This document shows, in pieces, positions 8,764 to 17,664 of a stretch of DNA of 64,000 bases; within the stretch, counting starts at the first letter, position 1, and the number at the start of each line of letters is the position of its first letter. Source of the DNA: Azospirillum brasilense (GTDB taxonomy: Bacteria > Pseudomonadota > Alphaproteobacteria > Azospirillales > Azospirillaceae); NCBI RefSeq assembly GCF_022023855.1, contig NZ_CP059449.1, positions 1,660,501 to 1,724,500 of the forward strand, written 5' to 3'. Made by a program: the position numbers and the translations under genes. The notes under the pieces are model-generated. The model was not told where the DNA came from. It saw only the letters and a list, made by a program, of their open reading frames with translations, and did not search any database.

Positions 8764-8979
8764 ATGAAGGAACTTCTGCGCACCACCGATCCGGTCCGTC
8801 TGAGCTGGCTTCTCGCCCTGCTGGCCGACGCGGGAATCGAGGGGATCGTGCTGGACACCCACACCAGCATCCTGGAGGGCTCCATCGGCGCCATCCCCCG
8901 CCGCCTGATGGTGGCCGAGGAGGATCATGCGGCCGCATGTCGCCTGCTGCGCGACGCCGGGGAGGAGCTGGGGGCGTGA
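8764..8979 (+). CDS. DUF2007 domain-containing protein, 71 aa
   Basis: The ATG at 8764 gives a 71-residue DUF2007-like protein (MKELLRTTDPVRLSWLLALL, then a C-terminal LMVAEEDHAAACRLL). A longer frame starting at 8665 would run through the divergent promoter region. DUF2007 proteins are thought to be small signal-transducing or binding modules. It ends two bases before the downstream methyltransferase, so the two are almost surely co-transcribed. This pairing beside a polyprenyl synthase is a common alphaproteobacterial arrangement. Confidence 0.82.
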   Translation: MKELLRTTDPVRLSWLLALLADAGIEGIVLDTHTSILEGSIGAIPRRLMVAEEDHAAACRLLRDAGEELGA

Positions 8980-8981
8980 CG

Positions 8982-9725
8982 ATGGAAAGCGACGCAGCGT
9001 TCGACACGCTTCTCGACGGGCGCGTCCGCCTGCACCAGCCGCAGGCCGGCTACCGCGCCGCCATCGACCCCGTTCTGCTCGCCGCCTTCACCGCCGCCGG
9101 GGCGGGGGAGCGGGTGTTGGACGTCGGCACCGGCACCGGGGCGGCGGCGCTGTGCCTCGCCGCCCGTGTGCCGGGTGTCGTGGTCGTCGGGCTGGAGAAG
9201 CGGGCGGAGGCGGCGGACTTCGCCCGGCGCAACGCCGCCCTCAACGGGCTGGAAAGCCGAGTGGGCGTCCTTGAGGGCGACCTGCTGGCCCCGCCGCCGG
9301 AGCTGGTTCCCGGAACCATCGACCGGGTGATGATGAATCCGCCCTATCTGCGCGCCGGGGCGGCCAGCGTGCCGCCCGACCCCTGGAAGGCCGCCGCCAA
9401 CGTGGAGGGAGAGGCGGGCTTGGCCGACTGGGTGCGCTTCGCCGCCGCCATGCTGAAGCCGCGCGGCACGCTGACCATGATCCACCGCGCCGACCGGGTG
9501 GACGAGATCCTGGCCGCCCTGCACGGCGCCCGATTCGGCTCCCTGACGCTCGTCCCGCTCTGGCCGAAGGCGGGGGAGGAGGCGCGGCGCATCCTGCTGG
9601 CGGCGCAGAAGGGGGGGCGCTCGCCCGCGCGATTCACCGCCGGACTGGTGCTGCACGGCTCCGATGGCGCCTATGGCGGGCAGGCGCAGCGGATTCTGCG
9701 CGACATGGAACCGTTGATCGCTTAA
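8982..9725 (+). CDS. SAM-dependent methyltransferase, TrmN6 (tRNA1Val m6A37)-like
   Basis: 247 residues. The Rossmann SAM-binding motif VLDVGTGTGAAALCLA is followed by the N6-adenine-type catalytic tetrad in VMMNPPYLR. The overall layout matches the YfiC/TrmN6 family, which methylates A37 of tRNA1(Val), though HemK/PrmC-like enzymes share the NPPY motif. The start ATG sits two bases after the DUF2007 stop, implying translational coupling. Confidence 0.85.
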   Translation: MESDAAFDTLLDGRVRLHQPQAGYRAAIDPVLLAAFTAAGAGERVLDVGTGTGAAALCLAARVPGVVVVGLEKRAEAADFARRNAALNGLESRVGVLEGDLLAPPPELVPGTIDRVMMNPPYLRAGAASVPPDPWKAAANVEGEAGLADWVRFAAAMLKPRGTLTMIHRADRVDEILAALHGARFGSLTLVPLWPKAGEEARRILLAAQKGGRSPARFTAGLVLHGSDGAYGGQAQRILRDMEPLIA

Positions 9726-9770
9726 GCCAACGCTTTCAATCCGGCGTCAGCGCCACCATTTCAACCGGCG

Positions 9771-10649
9771 ATGAACATGACGAAGCTGCTCGCCAAACTC
9801 CCGTTCGGCCCCTGGCGCGACGCCGGGCCGATCGTGTCCGTCCTCCGTCTGTCCGGTGTCATCGGTCAGGCCGGAGCCTTCCGCCAGGGTCTCACCATGG
9901 CCAACATGGCCGGGCTGATCGAACGCGCCTTCGCGCCGAAGGGTCAGGCGGCGGTGGCGCTGGTCGTCAACTCGCCGGGCGGGTCGCCGGTGCAGTCGGC
10001 GCTGATCGCCAAGCGCATCCGCGACCTCGCCACCGAGAAGAAGGTGCCGGTCTTCGCCTTCTGCGAGGACGCGGCGGCCTCCGGCGGCTACTGGCTGGCC
10101 TGCGCGGCGGACGAGATCTGGGCGGACGAGAGCAGCATCCTGGGCTCCATCGGTGTGGTCTCCGCCGGCTTCGGCGCGCACGACTTCATCGAGCGTTACG
10201 GCATCGAGCGGCGGCTCTACACCGCGGGCGACAAGAAGGTGATTCTCGACCCCTTCTCGCCGGAGCGGGAGGACGGGGTGGCCCATCTGAAGGCGATCCA
10301 GGCGGAGATCCACGACGCCTTCAAGGCGATGGTGCGCGACCGCCGCGGCGCCCGCCTGTCCGGGCCGGAGGAGGAGCTGTTCTCCGGCGCCTTCTGGGCG
10401 GGTCGGCGCGCGCTGGAGCTGGGGCTGATCGACGGCATCGGCGACCTGCGCAACGTGCTGCGCGGCCGCTTCGGCGAGAAGGTCCGGCTGCGCGTGGTGC
10501 AGGAGGACCGGCGCTGGTTCCGCCGCATGGGTTTCCGCGTGGATGCGCCGGTGGGCATGGCTTCGCTGGACCGTCTCGCGGCCGACCTTCCGGCGGCGGC
10601 TCTGTCCGCTGTCGAGGAACGCGCGCTCTGGTCGCGCTACGGCCTCTGA
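9771..10649 (+). CDS. S49 family serine peptidase (SppA/SohB-like)
   Basis: 292 residues. The catalytic serine lies in EDAAASGGYWLA and the general-base lysine in AGDKKVILDPF, the Ser/Lys dyad of signal peptide peptidases. Unlike classical SppA there is no obvious N-terminal membrane anchor (start MNMTKLLAKLPFGPW), so it may be peripheral or cytoplasmic. It probably degrades cleaved signal peptides or damaged membrane proteins. An ATG two codons later is an alternative start. Confidence 0.88.
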   Translation: MNMTKLLAKLPFGPWRDAGPIVSVLRLSGVIGQAGAFRQGLTMANMAGLIERAFAPKGQAAVALVVNSPGGSPVQSALIAKRIRDLATEKKVPVFAFCEDAAASGGYWLACAADEIWADESSILGSIGVVSAGFGAHDFIERYGIERRLYTAGDKKVILDPFSPEREDGVAHLKAIQAEIHDAFKAMVRDRRGARLSGPEEELFSGAFWAGRRALELGLIDGIGDLRNVLRGRFGEKVRLRVVQEDRRWFRRMGFRVDAPVGMASLDRLAADLPAAALSAVEERALWSRYGL

Positions 10650-10672
10650 TTTTTCCGCTTGTGGTCGCCATG

Positions 10673-10835
10673 AGCCCCCACCCTGGCCCTCCCCCGCTCT
10701 CGGCGGACCAAGGGTCCGCCTGCCGCGTCAGCGCAAACCTTTGGTTTGCGCGAGAGCTGCGCAGGGGAGGGGATTGAGGGTCGTGCGGCGGAGTTCCCTC
10801 CCCTGCGATAGCGGGGGAGGGCTAGGGTGGGGGCC
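10673..10835. repeat. Palindromic intergenic element with inverted ends
   Basis: Ends are near-perfect inverted repeats of about 25 bp: GCCCCCACCCT followed by CCCTCCCCCGCT, reading inward from both sides with one mismatch. Inside are two smaller hairpins, GCGGACC/GGTCCGC and GCGCAAACC/GGTTTGCGC. The end motif recurs at 14668-14773. The structure suggests a non-autonomous, MITE- or REP-like dispersed element. Confidence 0.7.
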
Positions 10836-10876
10836 AAATGCGAGGGCTTATGCCCCGTTGAAAATATCCCGGACTC

Positions 10877-11104
10877 TCACTGGGTGACTTCGCGCAGGCG
10901 TTCGGACGGCGGCGGGACCGGTTCGCCGGTGCGGCGGGCGTTCTCGATCCAGGCGGCGATGGCGTCGAGCGCCGCCGTGCTGGCGTCGGCGGGGGTGGCG
11001 CCGCCCGCGGTGCAGCCCGGCAGGTCGGGCACCTCGGCCACATAGCCGACACCCTGTTCCGGGGGCAGGGGGCGGACGATGACCGGATAGGCGCTGGCGT
11101 TCAT
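10877..11104 (-). CDS. HicB-like antitoxin-family protein, no HicA partner
   Basis: 75 residues with the partial RNase H-like HicB core: YPVIVRPLPPEQGVGYVAEV, then PDLPGCTAGG, then an alanine-rich helix. This is the short form without a DNA-binding tail. In a HicAB pair a small HicA double-stranded-RNA-binding toxin lies directly beside hicB. Neither flank (repeat downstream, 190 bases without a fitting ORF upstream) holds one. It may be a solitary regulator or the remnant of a pair. Confidence 0.8.
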   Translation of the reverse strand: MNASAYPVIVRPLPPEQGVGYVAEVPDLPGCTAGGATPADASTAALDAIAAWIENARRTGEPVPPPSERLREVTQ

Positions 11105-11297
11105 GACGTTGCGTCTCCTCTGCGCGCGGTTTTCACCCATTAGGTGCCGCTTCCGCTGCGGACGACAAGGACTCTTTGCGCTGGACGGGCGCTTCTTTCG
11201 AAGTTCGATCCATTTTCGGTGGGCCAGCCGTTCGAGGTGCGTTTGGGGTGAAGGCCGCTCTTGACCGGGCGGCCCCGCACCCCCTAATCCTCCTCCC

Positions 11298-11567
11298 ATG
11301 TTCAGTCTGTCCAAGATCCTGTTCCTGATCCTGGTGATCGGCGCCGTGTGGTTCGGCTGGCGCTGGTACAACCGCGTCGGCGCGGTCGGTCGGGACCGCC
11401 TGCGCGAGCGGGAGCGTCGCGGCTCCGGAAAGCCCACCTCCACCAGCAGCGGCGGCTCGCCCCAAGTGGCCGCGGAGGACATGGAGAAATGCCCGGAATG
11501 CGGCGCCTACGTCGCCCCGCGCTCCGCCGTGGCCTGCGGCCGGCCGGTCTGTCCCTACGGTCGTTGA
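11298..11567 (+). CDS. Small membrane protein with C-terminal cysteine cluster, 89 aa
   Basis: One N-terminal transmembrane helix (KILFLILVIGAVWFGWRWY), a basic and serine-rich linker, then CPECGAYV and two further cysteines (ACGRPVC), giving a zinc-ribbon-like set. It resembles the PP0621-type family of small membrane-anchored proteins. Function is unknown. A terminator follows, separating it from glyQ. Confidence 0.75.
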   Translation: MFSLSKILFLILVIGAVWFGWRWYNRVGAVGRDRLRERERRGSGKPTSTSSGGSPQVAAEDMEKCPECGAYVAPRSAVACGRPVCPYGR

Positions 11568-11603
11568 ACCTTAAACCCAGGCGGGCGCTTGATTCCGGGG
11601 ATT

Positions 11604-11630
11604 CCGCCGCGTATCGTGCGGCGCGTTTTT
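11604..11630 (+). terminator. Rho-independent terminator upstream of glyQ
   Basis: CGCCGC and GCGGCG arms around GTATCGT, followed by CGTTTTT. It ends the preceding small membrane-protein transcript 26 bases before glyQ. Confidence 0.7.
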
Positions 11631-11655
11631 CCACACCAATCATAAGTGACCGCCG

Positions 11656-12543
11656 ATGGCCTCCCCGAGCGGGTCTTCCCAAGACAGCCGCGGCCTGTCC
11701 TTTCAGGCCCTGATCCTCAAGCTCCACCAGTTCTGGTCGGAGCAGGGCTGCGTGATCCTCCAGCCCTACGACATGGAGGTGGGTGCGGGCACCTTCCACC
11801 CGGCGACGACGCTGCGCGCGCTTGGCCCGCAGCCGTGGAAGGCGGCCTATGTGCAGCCCTCGCGCCGCCCGAAGGATGGCCGCTATGGCGAGAACCCGAA
11901 CCGGCTCCAGCACTATTACCAGTATCAGGTGATCCTGAAGCCCTCGCCGGCCAACCCGCAGGAGCTGTATCTGGAAAGCCTGAAGGTGCTGGGCATCGAT
12001 CCGTCGCTGCACGACATCCGATTCGTCGAGGACGACTGGGAAAGCCCGACGCTGGGCGCCTGGGGCCTCGGCTGGGAGGTCTGGTGCGACGGCATGGAGG
12101 TCACCCAGTACACCTACTTCCAGCAGGTCGGCGGCATCGAGTGCGACCCGGTCGCAGTCGAGCTGACCTACGGGCTGGAGCGTCTGGCCATGTATGTGCA
12201 GGGCGTGGAGAACGTCTACGACCTGGACTTCAACGGGCAGGGCGTGAAGTACGGCGACGTGTTCAAGCGCGCCGAGGTCGAATATTCGGCCCACAACTTC
12301 GAGCACGCCAACACCGACATGCTGCTCCAGCATTTCAAGGACGCCGAGGCGGAGTGCCAGTCGCTGATTGCCAAGGGCGTCGCGCTGCCGGCCTACGACC
12401 AGTGCATCAAGGCGTCGCACCTCTTCAACCTGCTGGACGCGCGCGGCGTCATCAGCGTCGTGGAGCGCGCCGCCTACATCGGCCGCGTGCGCGCGCTGGC
12501 GAAAGCCTGCTGCGAGGCGTGGACCGCCGGGGGGGCCAAGTAA
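11656..12543 (+). CDS. glyQ: Glycine--tRNA ligase alpha subunit
   Basis: 295 residues, the normal length. The class II core is nearly invariant: [26 protein letters not shown] in two stretches, then [19 protein letters not shown] and [25 protein letters not shown]. It forms the alpha2beta2 glycyl-tRNA synthetase with GlyS. The stop is one base from the glyS start, so the two are translationally coupled. Confidence 0.98.
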   Translation: MASPSGSSQDSRGLSFQALILKLHQFWSEQGCVILQPYDMEVGAGTFHPATTLRALGPQPWKAAYVQPSRRPKDGRYGENPNRLQHYYQYQVILKPSPANPQELYLESLKVLGIDPSLHDIRFVEDDWESPTLGAWGLGWEVWCDGMEVTQYTYFQQVGGIECDPVAVELTYGLERLAMYVQGVENVYDLDFNGQGVKYGDVFKRAEVEYSAHNFEHANTDMLLQHFKDAEAECQSLIAKGVALPAYDQCIKASHLFNLLDARGVISVVERAAYIGRVRALAKACCEAWTAGGAK

Positions 12544-12544
12544 C

Positions 12545-14644
12545 ATGTCGGTCAACATGCCCGAACTTCTGATCGAGTTCTTCTCCGAGGAAATTCCGGC
12601 CCGCATGCAGGCGCGCGCGGCGGACGACCTCAAGCGCCTCGTCACCGAGAAGCTGGCAGCCAACGGCCTGTCCTTCGCGTCGGCCGAGGCCCATTCCACC
12701 CCCCGCCGCCTCGCGCTGGTGATCGACGGCCTGCCCGAGCGCACCGCCGACATCCGCGAGGAGAAGAAGGGGCCGCGCGTCGGCTCGCCCGAGCAGGCGG
12801 TCGCCGGCTTCCTGAAGTCCGCCGGCCTGACCAGCCTGGACCAGTGCGAGCAGCGCGACACCGGCAAGGGCGTCTTCTACTTCGCCGTGGCGGAGAAGAA
12901 GGGGCGCGCCACCGCGGAGGTGCTGGCCGAGATCATCCCGGCGGTCATGGGCGATTTCCCCTGGCCGAAGTCGATGCGCTGGGGGACCGGCACGGTGCGC
13001 TGGGTGCGCCCGCTGCACTCGATCATCGCGCTGTTCGGCGGCGCGGTGCTGGAGGGCTCGTTCGACCTGGGCGGCGCGCAGGGCAAGCTGGTGTTCGGCA
13101 ACAGCACCCGCGGCCACCGCTTCCTGTCGCCGGACGCCTTCACGGTCACCGACTTCGCCGACTACAAGGCCAAGCTGCGCGATGCCCACGTCGTGCTCGA
13201 CCGCGCCGAGCGCAAGGCCAAGATCAAGGCCGACGCCGAGGCGCTGGCTGCGACGGAGGGGCTGACCCTCTCCCCCGACGACGGGCTGCTGGAGGAGGTC
13301 GCCGGCCTCGTCGAATGGCCGGTCGCGCTGGTCGGCACCATCGATGAAAAGTTCATGGACGTGCCGTCGGAGGTCCTCATCACCTCCATGCGCACGCACC
13401 AGAAGTATTTCGCCCTGCTCGACAAGGCCGGCAAGATGGCGCCGCGCTTCGTCGTGGTCGCCAACACGGTGACGGCGGACGGCGGCAAGGCCATCGTCGC
13501 CGGCAACGAGCGCGTGCTGCGCGCCCGCCTGTCCGACGCCAAGTTCTTCTGGGACCAGGACCGCAAGACGAAGCTGGAAGACCGCGTGTCCAAGCTGGGC
13601 GCCATCACCTTCCACGCCAAGCTCGGCACGGTGGCGGAGAAGGTCACGCGCGTCCAGGTCCTGGCCGCCGAGATCGCCCGCGCCATCGGCGCGGACGTTG
13701 ACGCCGCGACCCGCGCCGCTCTGCTGTCCAAGGCGGACCTCGTGACCGAGGTGGTCGGCGAGTTCCCCGAGGTCCAGGGCATCATGGGCCGTTACTACGC
13801 GCTGGGCGAGGGCGAGAACCCGGCGGTCGCCGAGGCCATCGCTGAGCATTACAAGCCGCTTGGGCCGTCGGATTCCTGCCCGACGGCGCCGGTGTCGGTC
13901 GCCGTGGCGCTGGCCGACAAGCTGGACACGCTGGTCGGCTTCTTCGCCATCGACGAGAAGCCCACGGGCTCGAAGGACCCCTACGCGCTGCGCCGCGCGG
14001 CGCTGGGCATCATCCGGCTGATCCTGGAGAACGGGCTGCGGCTGAACCTGACGCAGCTGTTCAAGGCCGCGCACAGCGCTTACACGGTCGGCGGTTTCGC
14101 CGCTGCCGACGGCGTCGCCACCGACTTGATGGCCTTCTTCGCCGACCGCCTGAAGGTCACGCTGCGCGACCAGGGCGTGCGGCACGATCTGGTGGACGCG
14201 GTGTTCGCGCTCGGCGGCGAGGACGACCTTGTCCGTCTGCTAGCCCGCGTGAAGGCGCTCCAGACCTTCGTCGGGTCGGAAGAGGGGGCGAACCTGCTCG
14301 CCGCCTACAAGCGCGCCAGCAACATCGTCCGCATCGAGGAGAAGAAGGACGGCAAGGCCTACGACCAGCCGGTCGATCCGGCCCTGCTGACGCTCGCCGA
14401 GGAAAAGGACCTCTACGGCGCCCTGTCCGCTGCCGGCGAGACGGCCCGGCCGCTGCTGGCGAAGGAGGACTTCACCGGCACCATGGCGGCGCTGGCCCGC
14501 CTGCGCGGCCCGGTGGACGCCTTCTTCGACAAGGTGACGGTGAACGCCGAGCAGGCCGACCTGCGCGCCAACCGCCTGCGGCTGCTCAGCCAGATTCGGG
14601 CGACGCTGAACGCGGTCGCGGACTTCTCGCGCATCGAGGGGTGA
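12545..14644 (+). CDS. glyS: Glycine--tRNA ligase beta subunit
   Basis: 699 residues from the ATG at 12545 (a second ATG four codons on is possible). It begins [17 protein letters not shown], the standard GlyS N-terminus, contains a central HD-like region with [17 protein letters not shown], and ends with a DALR-type anticodon-binding region ([20 protein letters not shown]). It provides tRNA recognition for the heterotetramer. The gene is followed by a GC-rich repeat and a bidirectional hairpin. Confidence 0.98.
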   Translation: MSVNMPELLIEFFSEEIPARMQARAADDLKRLVTEKLAANGLSFASAEAHSTPRRLALVIDGLPERTADIREEKKGPRVGSPEQAVAGFLKSAGLTSLDQCEQRDTGKGVFYFAVAEKKGRATAEVLAEIIPAVMGDFPWPKSMRWGTGTVRWVRPLHSIIALFGGAVLEGSFDLGGAQGKLVFGNSTRGHRFLSPDAFTVTDFADYKAKLRDAHVVLDRAERKAKIKADAEALAATEGLTLSPDDGLLEEVAGLVEWPVALVGTIDEKFMDVPSEVLITSMRTHQKYFALLDKAGKMAPRFVVVANTVTADGGKAIVAGNERVLRARLSDAKFFWDQDRKTKLEDRVSKLGAITFHAKLGTVAEKVTRVQVLAAEIARAIGADVDAATRAALLSKADLVTEVVGEFPEVQGIMGRYYALGEGENPAVAEAIAEHYKPLGPSDSCPTAPVSVAVALADKLDTLVGFFAIDEKPTGSKDPYALRRAALGIIRLILENGLRLNLTQLFKAAHSAYTVGGFAAADGVATDLMAFFADRLKVTLRDQGVRHDLVDAVFALGGEDDLVRLLARVKALQTFVGSEEGANLLAAYKRASNIVRIEEKKDGKAYDQPVDPALLTLAEEKDLYGALSAAGETARPLLAKEDFTGTMAALARLRGPVDAFFDKVTVNAEQADLRANRLRLLSQIRATLNAVADFSRIEG

Positions 14645-14667
14645 TGGGGAGGGGGTGCCGTTGCGGT

Positions 14668-14773
14668 GCCCCCACCCTCCCACGCTTGCGCGTGGGTCCC
14701 TCCCTCCCCCGCTGGGCGGGAGAGGGCCAAGTTTCCCTCCCCTGCGCAGCGGGGGAGGGTCAGGGTGGGGGCC
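14668..14773. repeat. Palindromic intergenic element, related to 10673-10835
   Basis: The right end, read inward, repeats GCCCCCACCCT and CCCTCCCCCGCT from the element near 10.8 kb. The left end starts with the same GCCCCCACCCT and then diverges. A local hairpin CCACGC/GCGTGG is visible. It lies between the glyS stop and the leuA terminator. Confidence 0.65.
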
Positions 14774-14801
14774 CGTCTCGGCCACTCTCCACCATCCCAA
14801 C

Positions 14802-14838
14802 AAAAAAGGGGCGCCCCAGCCGGGCGCCCCTTCTCATT
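14802..14838 (-). terminator. leuA terminator (possibly bidirectional)
   Basis: GGGGCGCCC and GGGCGCCCC arms closed by a short loop. On the minus strand it is followed by six T, an ideal terminator for leuA. On the plus strand TTCTCATTT follows, so it may also help end glyQS. Confidence 0.88.
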
Positions 14839-14851
14839 TCCCAAGCTCCCC

Positions 14852-16549
14852 TTACCGCGCGGCGCGGTTCGCGGCGCTGACCAAGGCGCGCAGCGAGGCG
14901 GTCACGATGTCCGCGTCCATGCCGACGCCGAACAGCGTGCGCTCGTCGTTGGTCTTCACCTCGACATAGGCGCAGGCCTGGGCGTCCTCGCCCTCGCCGA
15001 CGGCGTGCTCGCGGTAGTCCACCACATGCAGGTCGATGCCGGCCCCCTGGCGCAGCGCGTCCAGGAAGGCGTCGATCGGACCCTTGCCCGAGCCCTTCAG
15101 CGTGCTGACCACGCCGTCGCGCGACACCACCACGTTCAGCACGCGGGCGCCGGAGTTCGGGCCGCGCGGCTCGGTCGAATGCTCGATCAGGGCCAGCGGG
15201 GCGTCGATGTCCAGATACTCCGCCTTGAAGGCGTTGTGGATGTCGGTGGGGGCCAGCTCCTTGCCGGTCTCGTCGGCGATGCGCTGCACCGTCTTGGAGA
15301 ACTCGATCTGCAGGCGGCGCGGGATCTGGATGCCGTAATCCTTCTCCAGCACATAGGCGATGCCGCCCTTACCCGACTGGCTGTTGATGCGGATCACCGC
15401 CTCGTAGCTGCGGCCCAGATCCTGCGGGTCGATGGGCAGGTACGGAACCTCCCAGGTGCCGTGATTGGACTTGGCCAGCGCCTTCAGGCCCTTGTTGATG
15501 GCGTCCTGGTGCGAGCCGGAGAATGCCGTGAAGACCAGCTCGCCGGCGTAGGGGTGGCGCGGATGGACGGGCAACTGCGTGCAGTATTCGGCGACGCGGA
15601 CGATCTCGTTGATGTCGTCGATGCGCAGCTCCGGATCGACGCCCTGGGTCAGCAGGTTCAGCGCCAGCGTGATGACGTCCACGTTGCCGGTGCGCTCGCC
15701 GTTGCCGAACAGGGTGCCTTCCACCCGGTCGGCGCCGGCCAGCATGCCCAGCTCCGCCGCCGCGACACCGGTGCCGCGGTCGTTGTGCGGGTGCAGGGAG
15801 ATGATCGCCGCGTCGCGGTTCTTCATGTTACGGCAGAACCACTCGATCTGGTCGGCGTGGATGTTCGGGGTGGACATCTCCACCGTCGCCGGCAGGTTCA
15901 GGATGACCTTGTTGGCGGCGTCGGCGCCCCAGGTCTCCATCACCGCCTCGCAGATCTCCAGGGCGAACTCCAGCTCGGTCCCGGTGAAGCTCTCCGGCGA
16001 ATATTGCAGGACGATCTCGGTCTCCGGATGCTCGGCGGCCAGCTGCTTGATCAGCTTGGTGCCGGCGACGGCGATGTCGACGATGCCCTGGCGGTCCAGC
16101 CCGAAGACGACGCGGCGCTGCAACTCCGAGGTCGAGTTGTACAGGTGGACGATGGCGCGCTTGGCGCCCTTGATGCCCTCGAAGGTGCGGCGGATCAGTT
16201 CCTCACGGGCCTGGGTCAGGACCTGGATGGTCACGCCGTCGGGGATCTTGCCGCCCTCGATGATCTCGCGGCAGAAGTCGAAATCGGTCTGCGAGGCGGC
16301 GGGGAAGCCGATCTCGATCTCCTTGAAGCCCATCTTCAGCAGCGCGTCGAACATCGCGCGCTTGCGGTCCGGACCCATCGGCTCGATCAGCGCCTGGTTG
16401 CCGTCGCGCAGGTCCACCGAGCACCAGACCGGCGCCTTCTCGATGGTCCGGTTCGGCCACTGGCGGTCGGTCAGCTTCACCGGGGCGAAGGGGACGTACT
16501 TCTCGTGCTTGGCGGCAGAAGTGGCGGCGGGGGTAGCGATGTGGTTCAT
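14852..16549 (-). CDS. leuA: 2-isopropylmalate synthase
   Basis: 565 residues, the longer LeuA type 2 form. The TIM-barrel catalytic region has VDLRDGNQALIEPM (metal-binding Asp) and HPHNDRGTG (metal-binding His pair), and a C-terminal LeuA regulatory dimer domain follows from about residue 430 for leucine feedback. It condenses 3-methyl-2-oxobutanoate with acetyl-CoA, the first committed step of leucine synthesis. The ATG at 16549 is the first in a suitable position. About 260 bases upstream lies a leucine-rich leader ORF, so attenuation control is likely. Confidence 0.96.
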   Translation of the reverse strand: MNHIATPAATSAAKHEKYVPFAPVKLTDRQWPNRTIEKAPVWCSVDLRDGNQALIEPMGPDRKRAMFDALLKMGFKEIEIGFPAASQTDFDFCREIIEGGKIPDGVTIQVLTQAREELIRRTFEGIKGAKRAIVHLYNSTSELQRRVVFGLDRQGIVDIAVAGTKLIKQLAAEHPETEIVLQYSPESFTGTELEFALEICEAVMETWGADAANKVILNLPATVEMSTPNIHADQIEWFCRNMKNRDAAIISLHPHNDRGTGVAAAELGMLAGADRVEGTLFGNGERTGNVDVITLALNLLTQGVDPELRIDDINEIVRVAEYCTQLPVHPRHPYAGELVFTAFSGSHQDAINKGLKALAKSNHGTWEVPYLPIDPQDLGRSYEAVIRINSQSGKGGIAYVLEKDYGIQIPRRLQIEFSKTVQRIADETGKELAPTDIHNAFKAEYLDIDAPLALIEHSTEPRGPNSGARVLNVVVSRDGVVSTLKGSGKGPIDAFLDALRQGAGIDLHVVDYREHAVGEGEDAQACAYVEVKTNDERTLFGVGMDADIVTASLRALVSAANRAAR

Positions 16550-16628
16550 GACGCTTCGTGATCCCTTGGGAGCCCCGGTTTTATTGCTGCGGGGCATTGT
16601 CTCGTGTGGTGTGGGGACCGGCGGGACT

Positions 16629-16663
16629 ACGGTCGCCGAGCTGCCGGGCGGCTCAGCGACCGT
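16629..16663 (-). promoter_or_regulatory. Stable hairpin in the leuA leader RNA
   Basis: ACGGTCGC pairs with GCGACCGT and, after one mismatch, GAGC with GCTC, around a GC-rich loop. A second hairpin, CCCGGC/GCCGGG, lies at 16678-16693. Both fall between the leader ORF and leuA, as expected for attenuator structures, but no U-tract follows either stem, so the mechanism is unproven. Confidence 0.45.
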
Positions 16664-16809
16664 TCCTAAGTCGCAGCCCCGGCCCCAGCCGGGAGACACG
16701 CTTCACCCCGCAAGGGCGCGTGCCGAAAGGACGCGTGCAATAGGTGCTCATGGGAAAACAGACACTTCGACCAGGGAACAGGGTAGACGAACGCAGACGA
16801 CCCGGACGC

Positions 16810-16866
16810 TCAAAGCGCCGGGGTGATAAGTCGCAGAAGGGCGTTCGTGTGGTCGATGCGGGTCAT
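16810..16866 (-). CDS. Candidate leucine leader peptide (leuL), 18 aa
   Basis: ATG at 16866 opens an 18-codon ORF reading MTRIDHTNALLRLITPAL. Four of 18 residues are leucine, and three of these lie in a four-residue LLRL run, as in peptides that sense charged tRNA-Leu during attenuation. It sits directly downstream of a well-formed promoter and 260 bases upstream of leuA on the same strand. No Shine-Dalgarno is visible because the predicted transcript starts at or within two bases of the ATG. The role is inferred. Confidence 0.55.
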   Translation of the reverse strand: MTRIDHTNALLRLITPAL

Positions 16867-16873
16867 GGGGCAC

Positions 16874-16902
16874 ACTCTGCGCAGGCAGGCTTGCTCTGTC
16901 AA
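16874..16902 (-). promoter_or_regulatory. Promoter of the leuL-leuA transcript
   Basis: Minus strand: TTGACA (perfect -35, 16897-16902), a 17-base spacer, CAGAGT (weak -10, 16874-16879). Seven bases separate the -10 from the leader ATG, so the mRNA would be leaderless or nearly so. Confidence 0.6.
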
Positions 16903-16941
16903 GCCACGATTCCATGAAATCTTCCGTCGCGGAACGGGGCT

Positions 16942-17664
16942 TCACATGAAGAACAGGCGGTAGAGGACCGGCAGAAGGATCGCCGTCACCAGCCCGTTCA
17001 GCCCCATTCCCAACCCGGCGAAGGCCCCAGCCACCTCGTTGACCTGGAGCGCGCGGGCGGTGCCGATGCCGTGGGCGGCCACCCCCAGGCCGAAGCCGCG
17101 CGCCCGCCAGTCCTTCACCCGGACGAGGTTCAGCACCCAGGTGCCGAAGGACGCGGCGATGATCCCGGTCAGGATCACGAAGACCGCGGTGAGGGAGGGC
17201 AGGCCGCCGATCTGCTCCGACACGCCCATGGCGATGGGGGAGGTCACCGACTTCGGCGCCAGCGACAGCATGGTGCGCTCCGACGCGCCCAGCGCCCAGG
17301 CGATGGCGACGGCGCTCAGCGCCGACGCGGCGGACCCGGTCAGCAGGGCGACCAGCAGAGCCAGGGCGGAGCGGCGGACCTGCTGGAACTGGCGGTAGAG
17401 CGGGACCGCCAGAGCCACCGTGGCGGGGCCGAGCAGGAAATGCACGAACTGGGCGCCGTCGAAATAGGTGCGGTAGTCGATCCCCGCCACCATCAGCGTC
17501 GCGGCGATCAGCAGCACTGCGATCATCACCGGGTTCAGGGCGGGCCGCCGCCCGAACCGCTCGAACACCCACATTCCCGCCTGATAGGCGGCCAGCGTCA
17601 AGGTCAGGCCGGCGAGCGGGCTGGCCGACAGATAGACCCAGATCTCGTGGAAATCGGGGCTCAT
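16942..17664 (-). CDS. LrgB/CidB family membrane protein
   Basis: 240 residues, almost wholly hydrophobic with six to seven membrane segments. Family signatures include SPIAMGVSEQIGGLPSLTAV and GVAAHGIGTARALQVNE near the C-terminus. LrgB acts with the holin-like LrgA in control of murein hydrolase export or transport of small metabolites. Its start overlaps the LrgA stop by four bases (ATGA), so they are co-translated. Confidence 0.93.
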   Translation of the reverse strand: MSPDFHEIWVYLSASPLAGLTLTLAAYQAGMWVFERFGRRPALNPVMIAVLLIAATLMVAGIDYRTYFDGAQFVHFLLGPATVALAVPLYRQFQQVRRSALALLVALLTGSAASALSAVAIAWALGASERTMLSLAPKSVTSPIAMGVSEQIGGLPSLTAVFVILTGIIAASFGTWVLNLVRVKDWRARGFGLGVAAHGIGTARALQVNEVAGAFAGLGMGLNGLVTAILLPVLYRLFFM

